Below are positions 22,320-30,285 of a stretch of 31,433 nt of DNA, one piece after another. The notes beneath the pieces were generated by a model that did not search any database, was not told the DNA's origin, and saw only the letters and a list, made by a program, of their open reading frames with translations. The stretch spans positions 1 through 31,433 of the IMG/VR virus record IMGVR_UViG_3300002835_000714. One strand, 5' to 3'. How positions within the stretch are numbered: the stretch's first letter is position 1; every line of letters starts with the position of its first letter. The position numbers and the translations under genes were made by a program. The stretch comes from a virus.

Positions 22320-22783
22320 TAATAGGGTTTGTATTTTGTTTTTCCTGCTTCTTTATATGCTTTCAAAACTTGTTTCCTTTGCTTACCGCTACTTTCGTAG
22401 GAAACGTGAACCCAATCAGGGTTTTCATTTGTGCCAAATTCCCAAATTAATTGGTCAAATTCTAAATTGTCTTTAATAAAATTAAATACCATTTTATTAG
22501 TTACCCCGTGCGGCGTCCCGTCCATATCAATATCAATGGCTTCGCCCTGACAATGTTGGCTTGTTAATGATCCGCCGATACATTTATTTAACTCAACCGA
22601 ACGATACCCAGAACTCAAATTAATAGGGCAACGAAAATTCAATCTAATAGGCTCAAAAACCCTTTCAGCTAATAATCTAAAGTTTGCAATATGGGCTTCT
22701 GTTGGCATATTTGATATGCCGTTGCGCTTCGCTGATTCGCTTCTAATTACTTCTGATAAATCTAAATGTTCACTTAACTTCAT
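22319..22783 (-). CDS. Endolysin, peptidase M15-like
   Basis: Start is the ATG at 22783 (MKLSEHLDLSEVI); the upstream TTG extension is less likely. The 154-residue protein is a D-Ala-D-Ala-type peptidase (M15_3-like). The zinc motif SQHCQGEAID (75-84) supplies His77 and Asp84, and DWVHVSY (123-129) supplies His126. SSGYRSVELNKCIGGS (57-72) is the usual substrate-side segment. It would cut peptidoglycan stem peptides at lysis. There is no signal peptide, so a holin should let it reach the wall; candidates lie just upstream. Confidence 0.85.
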   Translation of the reverse strand: MKLSEHLDLSEVIRSESAKRNGISNMPTEAHIANFRLLAERVFEPIRLNFRCPINLSSGYRSVELNKCIGGSLTSQHCQGEAIDIDMDGTPHGVTNKMVFNFIKDNLEFDQLIWEFGTNENPDWVHVSYESSGKQRKQVLKAYKEAGKTKYKPY

Positions 22784-22826
22784 AAAATACAATTAAATAA
22801 ATAAAATAATGTTGATATATATAAAA

Positions 22827-22844
22827 TGCTAATTATAGTTAGCA
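22827..22844 (-). terminator. Hairpin with short T run before the endolysin
   Basis: TGCTAA (22827-22832) pairs with TTAGCA (22839-22844) across a 6-base loop; on the minus strand this is followed by TTTT and then an AT-rich stretch. It lies between the stop at 22859 and the endolysin start. It is AT-rich and thus a weak terminator; it may act as an attenuator that lowers endolysin mRNA. Confidence 0.5.
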
Positions 22845-22858
22845 CCCTTTTTTCATAA

Positions 22859-23074
22859 TTAGTCATTCTTTTTAAATATCTTTTCAGCCGTTGTTAAACC
22901 TAAACATCCAAAAGCTAAAGCAGATACGGCATAAACTAATGCCTCGCTCGGCGCTTTTGATAACTCGCTAAAGCTATTATGATACATTGTAACGCACAGG
23001 GCTATAACGCATAATAATCCACATAAACGCTTCATACTTAATCTGCCATTGTCTTCTGTAAAAAATTGTTTCAT
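22859..23074 (-). CDS. Small two-span membrane protein, holin-like
   Basis: A 71-residue protein with hydrophobic helices at about 16-31 (RLCGLLCVIALCVTMY) and 45-62 (ALVYAVSALAFGCLGLTT), joined by a short polar loop and ending in a basic tail (AEKIFKKND). This is the architecture of class II holins, which gather in the inner membrane and release the endolysin. It starts one base inside the stop of the upstream gene (TAATG). Two other small membrane proteins nearby compete for the holin role. Confidence 0.55.
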   Translation of the reverse strand: MKQFFTEDNGRLSMKRLCGLLCVIALCVTMYHNSFSELSKAPSEALVYAVSALAFGCLGLTTAEKIFKKND

Positions 23075-23469
23075 TATTTTAAACTTTGAAATTGTAAAAC
23101 TATTATTGCTATTAAAATTATCTTTTGCGCGAAGTCGTACTTTTTGTCTTTTTGGACTTCGGTTTCTCTTTTGTAATAAGTGTTTCTATTTGCTTCATAT
23201 TTCCACTTCCAATCATAGAACGAATCTTTGACCAAAAATATTGTATTGTATAAGCTATCATATTGCGAACGTTTTATTTTTAAACTATCCTTTGCTAAAC
23301 TTAAATCCTGATTGAATTTATTAAAAGTTTTATTAATCTGTTCTCCTTGTTTTAAAGTCATTATAACAACTGTATCTTCGCCTATCTTTTTAGTAATTGG
23401 ATATTGGCAGTAACATAAATTTGCCACCGGTATCAATACTAACAGAATCCAACTTGCTTTTAACTTCAT
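23074..23469 (-). CDS. Secreted coiled-coil protein with membrane end, spanin-like
   Basis: A 131-residue protein with an N-terminal hydrophobic stretch ending LCYCQ (about 5-22) that looks like a signal peptide or anchor, a long charged coiled coil (about 40-110, KFNQDLSLAKDSLKIKRSQY and NRNTYYKRETEVQKDKK), and a C-terminal span IILIAIIVLQFQ. It overlaps the end of the preceding secreted protein by 80 bases, as spanin gene pairs often do. It may bridge inner and outer membranes during lysis. No spanin family match is known to me; treat as a candidate. Confidence 0.45.
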   Translation of the reverse strand: MKLKASWILLVLIPVANLCYCQYPITKKIGEDTVVIMTLKQGEQINKTFNKFNQDLSLAKDSLKIKRSQYDSLYNTIFLVKDSFYDWKWKYEANRNTYYKRETEVQKDKKYDFAQKIILIAIIVLQFQSLK

Positions 23470-23707
23470 TTAATTCAATTTTTAAATCTTTAATTTCTCC
23501 CTTCATTGAAACGATTGTTGCAACTGCTTTCGTAACTAATTCAGCTTCTTTCTTTGTTGCTGCTTCCTGAACCAGAACTGATCTATTATTTGTTTGTGTA
23601 ACCTTTGACATAAGTTGTTCAAACTCACGCTCTTGTATAAGTTCATCACTTGATTTTTGTGCTGATACACTACATCCAAATAAGAATAGAATAAATAAAT
23701 ATTTCAT
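23390..23707 (-). CDS. Putative lipoprotein, spanin-like
   Basis: A 105-residue protein with an N-terminal hydrophobic stretch and the signal end LFILFLFGCSVSAQ; the LFGC at 9-12 is a possible but atypical lipobox (the second residue is Phe). The rest is a charged coiled coil (VLVQEAATKKEAELVTKAVA, EIKDLKIELNEVKSKLDS). It starts one base inside the upstream stop and its last 80 bases overlap the next gene in another frame. It would be a small outer-membrane-type partner of the protein that follows (inference). Confidence 0.45.
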   Translation of the reverse strand: MKYLFILFLFGCSVSAQKSSDELIQEREFEQLMSKVTQTNNRSVLVQEAATKKEAELVTKAVATIVSMKGEIKDLKIELNEVKSKLDSVSIDTGGKFMLLPISNY

Positions 23708-24009
23708 TATTTAATTTTTTGAATCTTACCTAATTGCTCTAATGTTGAAAGTTTAGTTGTAGCTGAAGCCAATGATGAATCGCAACGGCGCAGGGCGTCG
23801 CTTACCAAATCAACACGGCTTTCTAATTTTTCAATCTTGCGACCTTGCCCTTCAATCTGATTGTTAAACGTTCCTCTTATGTCAATATATAAAACTGAAA
23901 TTCCAATAATTACTAAAAACATAGTGCCAACCACAGGGTTTTTACTAAAGTCTTTAAAACTTATTGGAAGCGGATTTGCTGAAACGTCTAATTTTTTACT
24001 CGTTGCCAT
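23707..24009 (-). CDS. Single-span membrane protein with coiled coil
   Basis: A 100-residue protein with a cytoplasmic-like N-terminus, one hydrophobic span near 28-44 (TMFLVIIGISVLYID) and a C-terminal coiled coil (GRKIEKLESRVDLVSDALRR). This is the general form of inner-membrane spanins and of phage membrane anchors. It lies between the anchored protein at 24567-24019 and the lipoprotein-like gene. Function unknown; part of the lysis block by position. Confidence 0.45.
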   Translation of the reverse strand: MATSKKLDVSANPLPISFKDFSKNPVVGTMFLVIIGISVLYIDIRGTFNNQIEGQGRKIEKLESRVDLVSDALRRCDSSLASATTKLSTLEQLGKIQKIK

Positions 24010-24018
24010 TCTATTGTA

Positions 24019-24567
24019 TTATAACTTTAAATAGAATCCGAAGCCATAATTCACGGATTGACCTGTTTTTAAATTTAAGCCAATTAAAGCCCTATCCTTG
24101 ACCTTAAGCATTACGCCTACGCCTACCCCTTGCAAAGACTTATCCTGTCTTAAATCGGCTAATAAGCCCAAATAAAGGGCATTCTTAGGTTTGGGGGTGA
24201 TTGTCCTTGTTTCAATTATGGTCTTTTCGCTTAAATTAGCGCTGAATCCCCTGCCAATGATCTTGTTCTGGGTAATCGTATCTTGAATAAATACGACATT
24301 GTTTGTATCTAAGCGAATCGTATCTAAATACGAATAAACACGGCTATAATCGGATATTATTTTTATTGTATCGTGTACCGGAATAAATACAGAATCGGTT
24401 TTAATGATATACGAATATATATCACTTCCCTTTTTGTATTTAGTAAAAGTCTTTTGTTGGTAAAGCGTATCTGTCTTTACAATAACTGAACTTTTATAAG
24501 TTGGATTTGTAATTAAAAATAAAATAACTACAACCAATAAGACTGCAATTACAAAATTTTTAATCAT
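24019..24567 (-). CDS. Anchored beta-rich protein of unknown function
   Basis: A 182-residue protein with an N-terminal membrane anchor (MIKNFVIAVLLVVVILFLIT), a Tyr/Asp-rich extended middle (KTDSVFIPVHDTIKIISDYS) and a beta-rich C-terminus (VGVGVMLKVKDRALIGLNLK) that looks like a small outer-surface barrel or sheet. It starts 8 bases inside the previous gene's end. In Bacteroidetes phages such proteins recur near holin and endolysin genes, suggesting a cell envelope task, but the function is unknown. Confidence 0.5.
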   Translation of the reverse strand: MIKNFVIAVLLVVVILFLITNPTYKSSVIVKTDTLYQQKTFTKYKKGSDIYSYIIKTDSVFIPVHDTIKIISDYSRVYSYLDTIRLDTNNVVFIQDTITQNKIIGRGFSANLSEKTIIETRTITPKPKNALYLGLLADLRQDKSLQGVGVGVMLKVKDRALIGLNLKTGQSVNYGFGFYLKL

Positions 24568-24739
24568 CTTTTACTTTTTTAGTTGCGTTATAGTAATAGC
24601 GTATTGCCATCACACCAGAGATAATTGCAATCAAACCGGCAAATAAAGTAACTACGGGTTGAATTGTTGAAATACTTACAATAGCGCTTAAAACGCTTAT
24701 TCCTGTGCCTATGTCGGCTTGATTGCTATGCGGTGTCAT
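24560..24739 (-). CDS. Holin-like small membrane protein (59 aa)
   Basis: An ATG at 24739 opens 59 codons (MTPHSNQADIGTG start) ending at TAA 24560. Two hydrophobic stretches follow one another: ISVLSAIVSISTIQPVVT (14-31) and LFAGLIAIISGVMAIRYY (32-49), then a basic-acidic tail (NATKKVKDD). Size, two-helix shape and charged tail fit a holin. It overlaps the following gene by 8 bases and starts one base before the stop of the upstream gene clears (ATG 24739, stop 24740). One of three holin candidates in the block; I favour this one. Confidence 0.6.
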   Translation of the reverse strand: MTPHSNQADIGTGISVLSAIVSISTIQPVVTLFAGLIAIISGVMAIRYYYNATKKVKDD

Positions 24740-24880
24740 TTAGTCTTTTTTATCTTCTTTTGGCGCTTGTTCGTCTTGAATTTGCTTAAACCATTGTAGT
24801 AAAGGCACTCCGTATTTAGTTGGAAGTTCCTGACAAAATTGGTTTAGTTCTGTTAATTGTTGTTCGTTCAAAGTAATCAT
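24740..24880 (-). CDS. Small polar protein of unknown function (46 aa)
   Basis: An ATG at 24880 opens 46 codons (MITLNEQQLTELNQFCQELP start) ending in TAA at 24740, directly before the ATG of the holin-like gene. The product is soluble, Gln-rich, with one Cys and a lysine-rich end (KEDKKD). It fills the gap after the membrane gene that ends at 24886. No motif; a lysis-block helper by position only. Confidence 0.6.
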   Translation of the reverse strand: MITLNEQQLTELNQFCQELPTKYGVPLLQWFKQIQDEQAPKEDKKD

Positions 24881-24885
24881 AGTGT

Positions 24886-25293
24886 TTATTTTAAAATTAA
24901 TAATATTGTCAAAATTAGTATTTTTATCAATGCCGAAGTATATTCAGGTTTTATTTTTATAAGTTCTGCAACTTTGCGAATAAATTTATCTGTGTCAGCC
25001 GTTACCCCTACATAAAATGCAGGTCTTTTTAAAACAATAACATTGCAAAGAATGTCAAAGCCAAACCAAAAAGCAGTTGCAAATAAAAACATTGACCAAA
25101 AACCATAAAGCGACCAAACCAAAACATAAACTGAAATATGGTTTATACCCTTCCAAAAATGCCACTTCTTATTTTGCTCGTATGCTTCCTGTGGTTTTAT
25201 TTCGTAAAGGTCACGTTCTTTAAATTGATGCTTTTGATATAAAACCCAACTAATTAAATGAACTAAAAATACTATGGTTAAAAATATAGTCAT
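24886..25293 (-). CDS. Membrane protein of unknown function
   Basis: A 135-residue protein with hydrophobic spans at about 2-18 (TIFLTIVFLVHLISWVL), 53-80 (ISVYVLVWSLYGFWSM and FLFATAFWFGFDIL) and 121-134 (IKILILTILLIL), separated by charged loops (KHQFKERDLYEIKPQE). Likely an inner-membrane protein with three or four spans. It overlaps the fibre stop by one base, so it is coupled to the fibre gene and precedes the lysis genes. No known family. Confidence 0.5.
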   Translation of the reverse strand: MTIFLTIVFLVHLISWVLYQKHQFKERDLYEIKPQEAYEQNKKWHFWKGINHISVYVLVWSLYGFWSMFLFATAFWFGFDILCNVIVLKRPAFYVGVTADTDKFIRKVAELIKIKPEYTSALIKILILTILLILK

Positions 25294-27392
25294 TATTTTA
25301 ATTCTAATTGTTTAACTTTTTCTTCTAATATTTCAATTTTTTCCATTGCTTCTTGCAATGCTTTAATTGCTTTAATTTCAATAATACTTGTTTTTACTGA
25401 TTTCCAAGTTTCTTCTGAATCTCTTTCACTTGAAATATATACAAGATTTGGACTTATTTTTTCAACTTCTTGTGCAATAAACCCAATTTGTCTTAATGCT
25501 TTTTCGCCTTCTAATTCAACATCTTCTTTATATTTAAAGTTTACAACACGAAGGTTTTTAATATCTTCCCATTGTGAATTTGCTGATTGTATTTCTGTTT
25601 TATATTTTTCATCTGAAATTATTGGGCCATAAGTTCCTGTTCTTGAACCATAAGTTCCATCCGAATAAATTATTGCTTTATTATTTGTAGAATCATCACA
25701 GTTTAAAAATCTTGCACTTGTATTATTAGGTGTTGAATTTTTAAATTGGATATCTACTATGTAAGTAGATGCAGGAGATGCTGCTATATTACTTATGTAA
25801 GCAGTATAGCTATTAGCTGTATTGGCTACTAATTCGTGATATCCGCCTGTAATATCATTATAACTTCCGTTATTACTTGCTTTCAAATAACCCCCACTTG
25901 TAAGACGCGCTTTTTCTGCAGCAGATATATCAAATAAAATTTCAGAAGCATCAATAGTTAATCTTTTATAAACTGTATTAGCATTATTAACGGCAGTAAT
26001 ATAAGGACCATTTGCATCATTATCTATATTAAACATATTAGTTCCATTACTAACTTGTAAAAGACCACCCGTAGATGAAGTTTTACCTATTAATACATTA
26101 CCTCCTCTTGGATTTAATGCTAAACTATAATATGTTGCAGCGCCTGTATAATCTTGTGATTGTAGCCATTTAACTGCACCACCTGTTCCACCAAATAATA
26201 AACCGCCACCTGTATTATCTCTAAACATTACTTGTGTAGTTGTATCACTTACATAAGTATCAGCTATATCTAACTTAGCATTTGGACTACTTGTATTTAT
26301 TCCTAATCTAATATTTGTATTATCCCAAAATAAATTTCCGGAACTATTAAAAGCAGAAGTTCCATTTCCAAAAGGGATTCTACCGGCAGTTAAAGTTGCT
26401 ATTCCTGTGCCACCATTTGCAACAGATAAAACATTTGTAAGTGTTAAACTTTTAATAGTTGTTACGCCTGTACTTCTTACAATACTTAAAGGGGTTTCAA
26501 TTAAAGAACCTGCATCTGTAAAAGTTCTTATAAATAAATCTGCACCTACATTTGAACCTGATTCAGTCCCTGAAACTTCAATATTAAACCTATTGCTATT
26601 GTCAGAACGGAAACTTAAAGTTTTTGCAACTGAAACGTCAGCATCTAAATTTGCAATCAATGCAGTTGCGCCGCCGTCAATATGTAGTTTTGTTAATGGG
26701 TTTGCAATACCAATACCAAATTCCCCTGTTTGTAAAATTGTAATTAATTCAGCACTATTCGCTTCGCTAAATATTCTAAATCTATGGTCGCTTTGTACAT
26801 TACCCGCACTCCATTTGTTAGTTCCGTTTGATGCAAAACCTAAATAAGCATTGTTTGTTGAAGTTGCGTTTAAACGTCCTATAATGCCCGAACCAAAAAC
26901 ATCCAAAGGCGTTGTAGGTGATGCGGTAGCTATTCCTAATCTGTTATTAGTATCGTCAAAAAATAGGTTTGAATTATCTTGTGTTAAAGCACCTGAAGCA
27001 CCAATAAAAGGAACTGATCCAGAAGTTAATGCAGTTGTAATTGTTAAGGTCGCAACAGAACCAACTAAAGTAATAGTTCCGTCAAATCCATTCGCATCAC
27101 TAAATACTAATGAATTAATAATGTTAGGTGATAATATTACATAAGCACTTAAACTTGTATCGTATCGATATATAATGTTTGTATCTAATGCAATATAAAT
27201 AGTATCTGCAACGCCCACCAAAGGGAATGCAGCAAGGTTTGCATATTCCTCAACAGTTCCCGTAAACAAAGACGCCATTTGTGATAGCGTAATCTTTTTA
27301 CTTATGCCCGTTGTAGGGTCGCCTATAATCGTAAGGTCTGATAAATCTGGCGCAAGTTCTGTCGCTAATTGATTAATTTTTTTTGATTCCAT
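25293..27392 (-). CDS. Tail fibre with S74 self-cleaving chaperone
   Basis: Start is the ATG at 27392 (MESKKINQLATELAPDLSDL), one base into the previous stop (TAATG), rather than the upstream TTG. The 699-residue fibre has an N-terminal domain with TIIGDPTTGISKKITLSQMA, then repeated turns such as NRLGIATASPTTPLDV and IRLGINTSSPNAKLDI, a beta-rich shaft and a C-terminal intramolecular chaperone from residue 592: ISDEKYK (Ser593, Lys596 or Lys598 the self-cleaving pair) followed by helical VKTSIIEIKAIKALQEAMEK. After trimer folding the chaperone is normally released. It should recognise the host surface. Confidence 0.8.
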   Translation of the reverse strand: MESKKINQLATELAPDLSDLTIIGDPTTGISKKITLSQMASLFTGTVEEYANLAAFPLVGVADTIYIALDTNIIYRYDTSLSAYVILSPNIINSLVFSDANGFDGTITLVGSVATLTITTALTSGSVPFIGASGALTQDNSNLFFDDTNNRLGIATASPTTPLDVFGSGIIGRLNATSTNNAYLGFASNGTNKWSAGNVQSDHRFRIFSEANSAELITILQTGEFGIGIANPLTKLHIDGGATALIANLDADVSVAKTLSFRSDNSNRFNIEVSGTESGSNVGADLFIRTFTDAGSLIETPLSIVRSTGVTTIKSLTLTNVLSVANGGTGIATLTAGRIPFGNGTSAFNSSGNLFWDNTNIRLGINTSSPNAKLDIADTYVSDTTTQVMFRDNTGGGLLFGGTGGAVKWLQSQDYTGAATYYSLALNPRGGNVLIGKTSSTGGLLQVSNGTNMFNIDNDANGPYITAVNNANTVYKRLTIDASEILFDISAAEKARLTSGGYLKASNNGSYNDITGGYHELVANTANSYTAYISNIAASPASTYIVDIQFKNSTPNNTSARFLNCDDSTNNKAIIYSDGTYGSRTGTYGPIISDEKYKTEIQSANSQWEDIKNLRVVNFKYKEDVELEGEKALRQIGFIAQEVEKISPNLVYISSERDSEETWKSVKTSIIEIKAIKALQEAMEKIEILEEKVKQLELK

Positions 27393-27841
27393 TAAAAAGT
27401 ATAATTTGAAGGTACTTGACACCTATTGTTAATAAATGGCACGGTTAATGTTGCATCTAATTTTACGCCTGCTAATAAATCAGGATCACTTTCTGTATAA
27501 AATGTAACGGGTAAGTTTTGACTTAAAGTCCAAGTTACAATAGAATAATCTTCTGGGTATCTTAGCTGCGCCACTACATCACCCGCAACCTGTGTCATAT
27601 CTGATAAAACTTCCGTTTCGTTTGTTTCTTCCATAAGCATACGATCCATAAAGTAAAGACTAAATGAGAAAGCTATTTCCTTAGCGCCATAATTTGCACC
27701 CGTTAACGTAAAAAACATAGCAGGATAAGTTACCTCGCCATTGCTTAAACGTTCCCAGACATCACCAAAATAGACGTAATTAATTTGCTCGTGGTCGTTG
27801 CCTATCTTTGTTAATTCTTTCACTATTTGATTTAGTGTCAT
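27392..27841 (-). CDS. Tail-completion or neck-type structural protein
   Basis: A 149-residue protein with mixed alpha/beta content: NQIVKELTKIGNDHEQINYV (3-22), an aromatic segment MFFTLTGANYGAKEIAFSFS (43-62) and a strand-rich TLTVPFINNRCQVPSNY end. It lies between the head connector and the tail fibre, which is where tail-completion or minor neck proteins are encoded. The overlap with the small basic gene (27780-27908) makes the start slightly uncertain. The role is by position. Confidence 0.5.
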   Translation of the reverse strand: MTLNQIVKELTKIGNDHEQINYVYFGDVWERLSNGEVTYPAMFFTLTGANYGAKEIAFSFSLYFMDRMLMEETNETEVLSDMTQVAGDVVAQLRYPEDYSIVTWTLSQNLPVTFYTESDPDLLAGVKLDATLTVPFINNRCQVPSNYTF

Positions 27842-27908
27842 TCTTTTTTGCTTTTTCCAAATAAACTTTTAGTTTAGTTTGGTTTTTTATTGTTACTTGT
27901 TTACTCAT
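27780..27908 (-). CDS. Small basic protein (42 aa), overlapping frame
   Basis: An ATG at 27908, four bases after the connector stop, opens 42 codons (MSKQVTIKNQTKLKVYLEKA, then KKNDTKSNSERINKDRQRPR) ending at TAA 27780. It overlaps the next gene by 62 bases in another frame. Without it the 70-base gap would be the largest in this block. It is very basic and has no known motif. It could be real, or the gap could be just leader. Confidence 0.4.
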   Translation of the reverse strand: MSKQVTIKNQTKLKVYLEKAKKNDTKSNSERINKDRQRPRAN

Positions 27909-27911
27909 ATA

Positions 27912-28505
27912 TTAGCAGCAACCAATATTTCCCTGATACCTTTCTTCAAAAGTTTTTTTATTCTTACCCTCATAATCGTCATTGCAACAAGCATCACCTA
28001 AATACATTGAAACCGAGTAACCCTCATTGTCAGGTTTAATTGAATCAATGCCACTACCAAAGTTTAAATAATTAGGATAAGAAGCGTTGTTTTGTTTCAG
28101 GTACTTTATTAATCTTTGTTTATAAAATTCTGCTCTTGCTCTGTATCTATTTGCCACGTCAATCATATCCTGCATTGAAGGGCTTTCCTGATTCTCGCCT
28201 GTCTTTCTTATTAAACCCTTATTGTAAAACTGATATGATAATCCCTGTGGAAGCTCTGACATAACAAAATAAATTAAACAATCTACAATGTAGTCGTCTA
28301 ATAAAGTTGTCTGTAATTGTGTATATGTATTTGCATCTACTGCCGTTTGTAATTCATTGTACAATGCCGAACCTAAAGCGGGCAAAATATACATATCTTG
28401 CGCGGTCTTAATTTCAGGCAATACTAATTTTTCTTCTACGTTAGCGTGAAGCCCTGTTCTATCTTTAATAGATTGTACTGATATGAATAATGTGTTTTTG
28501 CTCAT
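27912..28505 (-). CDS. Head-tail connector-like protein
   Basis: A 197-residue helical protein that begins with SIKDRTGLHANVEEKLVLPE (about 12-31), followed by IKTAQDMYILPALGSALYNEL and then a helical middle and a Cys-rich end (DACCNDDYEGK, NIGCC). An early helical bundle of this type directly after the portal gene is typical of connector (gp6-like) proteins in phages of Bacteroidetes. It would sit between portal and tail and complete the DNA exit channel. The four Cys near the C-terminus (two CC pairs) could form a small metal or disulfide patch. Confidence 0.65.
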   Translation of the reverse strand: MSKNTLFISVQSIKDRTGLHANVEEKLVLPEIKTAQDMYILPALGSALYNELQTAVDANTYTQLQTTLLDDYIVDCLIYFVMSELPQGLSYQFYNKGLIRKTGENQESPSMQDMIDVANRYRARAEFYKQRLIKYLKQNNASYPNYLNFGSGIDSIKPDNEGYSVSMYLGDACCNDDYEGKNKKTFEERYQGNIGCC

Positions 28506-28506
28506 T

Positions 28507-30285
28507 TTATTTTCTTGTTACTATATTTGAAACCCATTCGTGTCTGCAACTTGGGGAATGTTCATTAGTATTTGGTTTTGTGTACCAACCACCTCCGCGA
28601 TCCCAAACAGAATATCCTAAACGCGCACTAATTGTTTCTATTTCAGAACGGCTATACATTTTGTCAGCAGTTAATAAATATTTACAAAAAGGTCTGCTTG
28701 TATCTATATCTTTATTTGTAAAGCCTTGCTTCCACTCATAAGAATATCTAATTAGTAACTCTTTTGTTTGTGGTTTAATTTTTGTTAATATATCGTTTAA
28801 TGGTTCTGTTAATGTATGCTCAATAATTGTATTGCTATCAATCCCCTCGCCAATTACATATTCGCTTGGTTGAATATACCCGTTTGCTATTAATGTTTTA
28901 ATAACTTGCTTGATAGTATCTTCGCTTTGTTCAAGCGTTGTAGCTAATACCTCTGGCGTTATTCTTTTATCCTTAGACATCAAATCAAGCACATTCGCCT
29001 GTAATTGGTTTACCTCTGCAAATATTTGATATTCAGAATCGTCATCAAAGCGCGTTCTTGATCTCCAAACATTAAAGCTATCCTTTGCGTCGCCAAACTC
29101 AAAAAACACGCTAAATTCGTCTGAAAACTGCGTTTGTTGGGCAACGGGTTGGTATTTGCTAATATCAATCCCCGCCTTTTCAAGTAACCACTCTTTCGGC
29201 GCTATTTCTTTTAGTATGTTTTCAGTAAACTCAAAGCCAATAGGCTCGGTTGGAATTATAAGTAATTCAGGTTCTGCAATCCCTTTGTATTTAGCTAACA
29301 TATTAAACACACTTTCAAGGTGCATCTGCTTGCTATTTACATAGGTGTTTTTAAATATCTCGTAACCATCCCTCATCTCCGAACGGCTGCCTAATTTACC
29401 CGCCTCTGCAATACCAAAGATTGACGGCGTTGTAATTTGATGCCCTGAAAATATATTTGTCTGGATCAACGAATCCACACGCCCGAAATCCTCTTTTGTA
29501 ATATCAGAAGTTCCCAGATCATCAACTATTGGCTTCCTTGCGCTATCATTAACGAAAGCTAAAATAAACTTTTTGCCATCTGATCCGCTAAACCTACTTG
29601 TAAAACGCTTTTCAATATTACGCTTTTCTTCATCCGAAGGTTCGCCATTAGGAAGGGTAATTAATTTACTTGCGCTGAATCCTGTTTGCGCATTACCTAA
29701 TACGTGCTTAGAAATCTCAATGTCTGATTCAATATAATTAAGCGCACCAAAGTAACCAGGCAATGAATAAAAGCCCATATTTGGGCGATATTCTTTAATA
29801 TAAAGTATTTGTTTACCTACGGGGTTATTGGCATTAAAGGCAGGATATACCATAGCTTTTTCGTTTCTGTCATCCCATTTTTCTTTATACCAAAATTGAG
29901 TATTGTCTTTATTAGTTCTAATCTTAGTATAATCGCAATGCCATACTTCAGATAATTGCTTTGTTACTGACCATATAATTTCTAAATAATATCCACCAAA
30001 TAATTCAGCATCTAAGGAAACTTTGCGGGTCAAGTCATTAAGACTTTCCATTCTGTTAACCTTTTGAATAAATGCCTCTGCCTCTGGACTGCCTTTCCAA
30101 CCATTTGCGCTAATATAGTGAACCTTGCTTTTTACAATCGCATTATGTTTAGCTGACTTGTTGAATAGGTCAACCAAATAATTTGGATAGTCATTGCGGT
30201 CGCCATACTGAATATAGCCCTCGCCCTTCTTTTCTTTAAATTCAGGCTGCTTAGCTTCCGCGAATGTTAATACTCTTAAATCCAT
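28507..30285 (-). CDS. Portal protein with MuF-like C-terminal part
   Basis: A 592-residue protein. The first 380 residues fit a portal: EKKGEGYIQYGDRNDYPNYL, DLTRKVSLDAELFGGYYLEI and the crown region after NMGFYSLPGYFGAL. Residues about 400-470 include a helix-turn-helix-like segment (RITPEVLATTLEQSEDTIKQ) unusual for a portal. The last 60 residues (RPFCKYLL, GYSVWDRGGGWYT, SPSCRHEW) match the conserved end of MuF-type minor head proteins. So portal and minor head functions may be fused. It forms the ring through which DNA is packed. It starts one base into the previous gene's stop. Confidence 0.75.
   Translation of the reverse strand: MDLRVLTFAEAKQPEFKEKKGEGYIQYGDRNDYPNYLVDLFNKSAKHNAIVKSKVHYISANGWKGSPEAEAFIQKVNRMESLNDLTRKVSLDAELFGGYYLEIIWSVTKQLSEVWHCDYTKIRTNKDNTQFWYKEKWDDRNEKAMVYPAFNANNPVGKQILYIKEYRPNMGFYSLPGYFGALNYIESDIEISKHVLGNAQTGFSASKLITLPNGEPSDEEKRNIEKRFTSRFSGSDGKKFILAFVNDSARKPIVDDLGTSDITKEDFGRVDSLIQTNIFSGHQITTPSIFGIAEAGKLGSRSEMRDGYEIFKNTYVNSKQMHLESVFNMLAKYKGIAEPELLIIPTEPIGFEFTENILKEIAPKEWLLEKAGIDISKYQPVAQQTQFSDEFSVFFEFGDAKDSFNVWRSRTRFDDDSEYQIFAEVNQLQANVLDLMSKDKRITPEVLATTLEQSEDTIKQVIKTLIANGYIQPSEYVIGEGIDSNTIIEHTLTEPLNDILTKIKPQTKELLIRYSYEWKQGFTNKDIDTSRPFCKYLLTADKMYSRSEIETISARLGYSVWDRGGGWYTKPNTNEHSPSCRHEWVSNIVTRK

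Noticed and set aside
26407-26847. Long open frame (146 codons) on the plus strand opposite the tail fibre
   Set aside because: It is a shadow of the fibre gene, there is no promoter, and no other gene in the window lies on the plus strand.
25293-27392. Repeated NRLGI.T.SP..LD segments in the fibre gene as a repeat array
   Set aside because: They are protein repeats of a fibre shaft with irregular DNA spacing, not a CRISPR array or DNA repeat.
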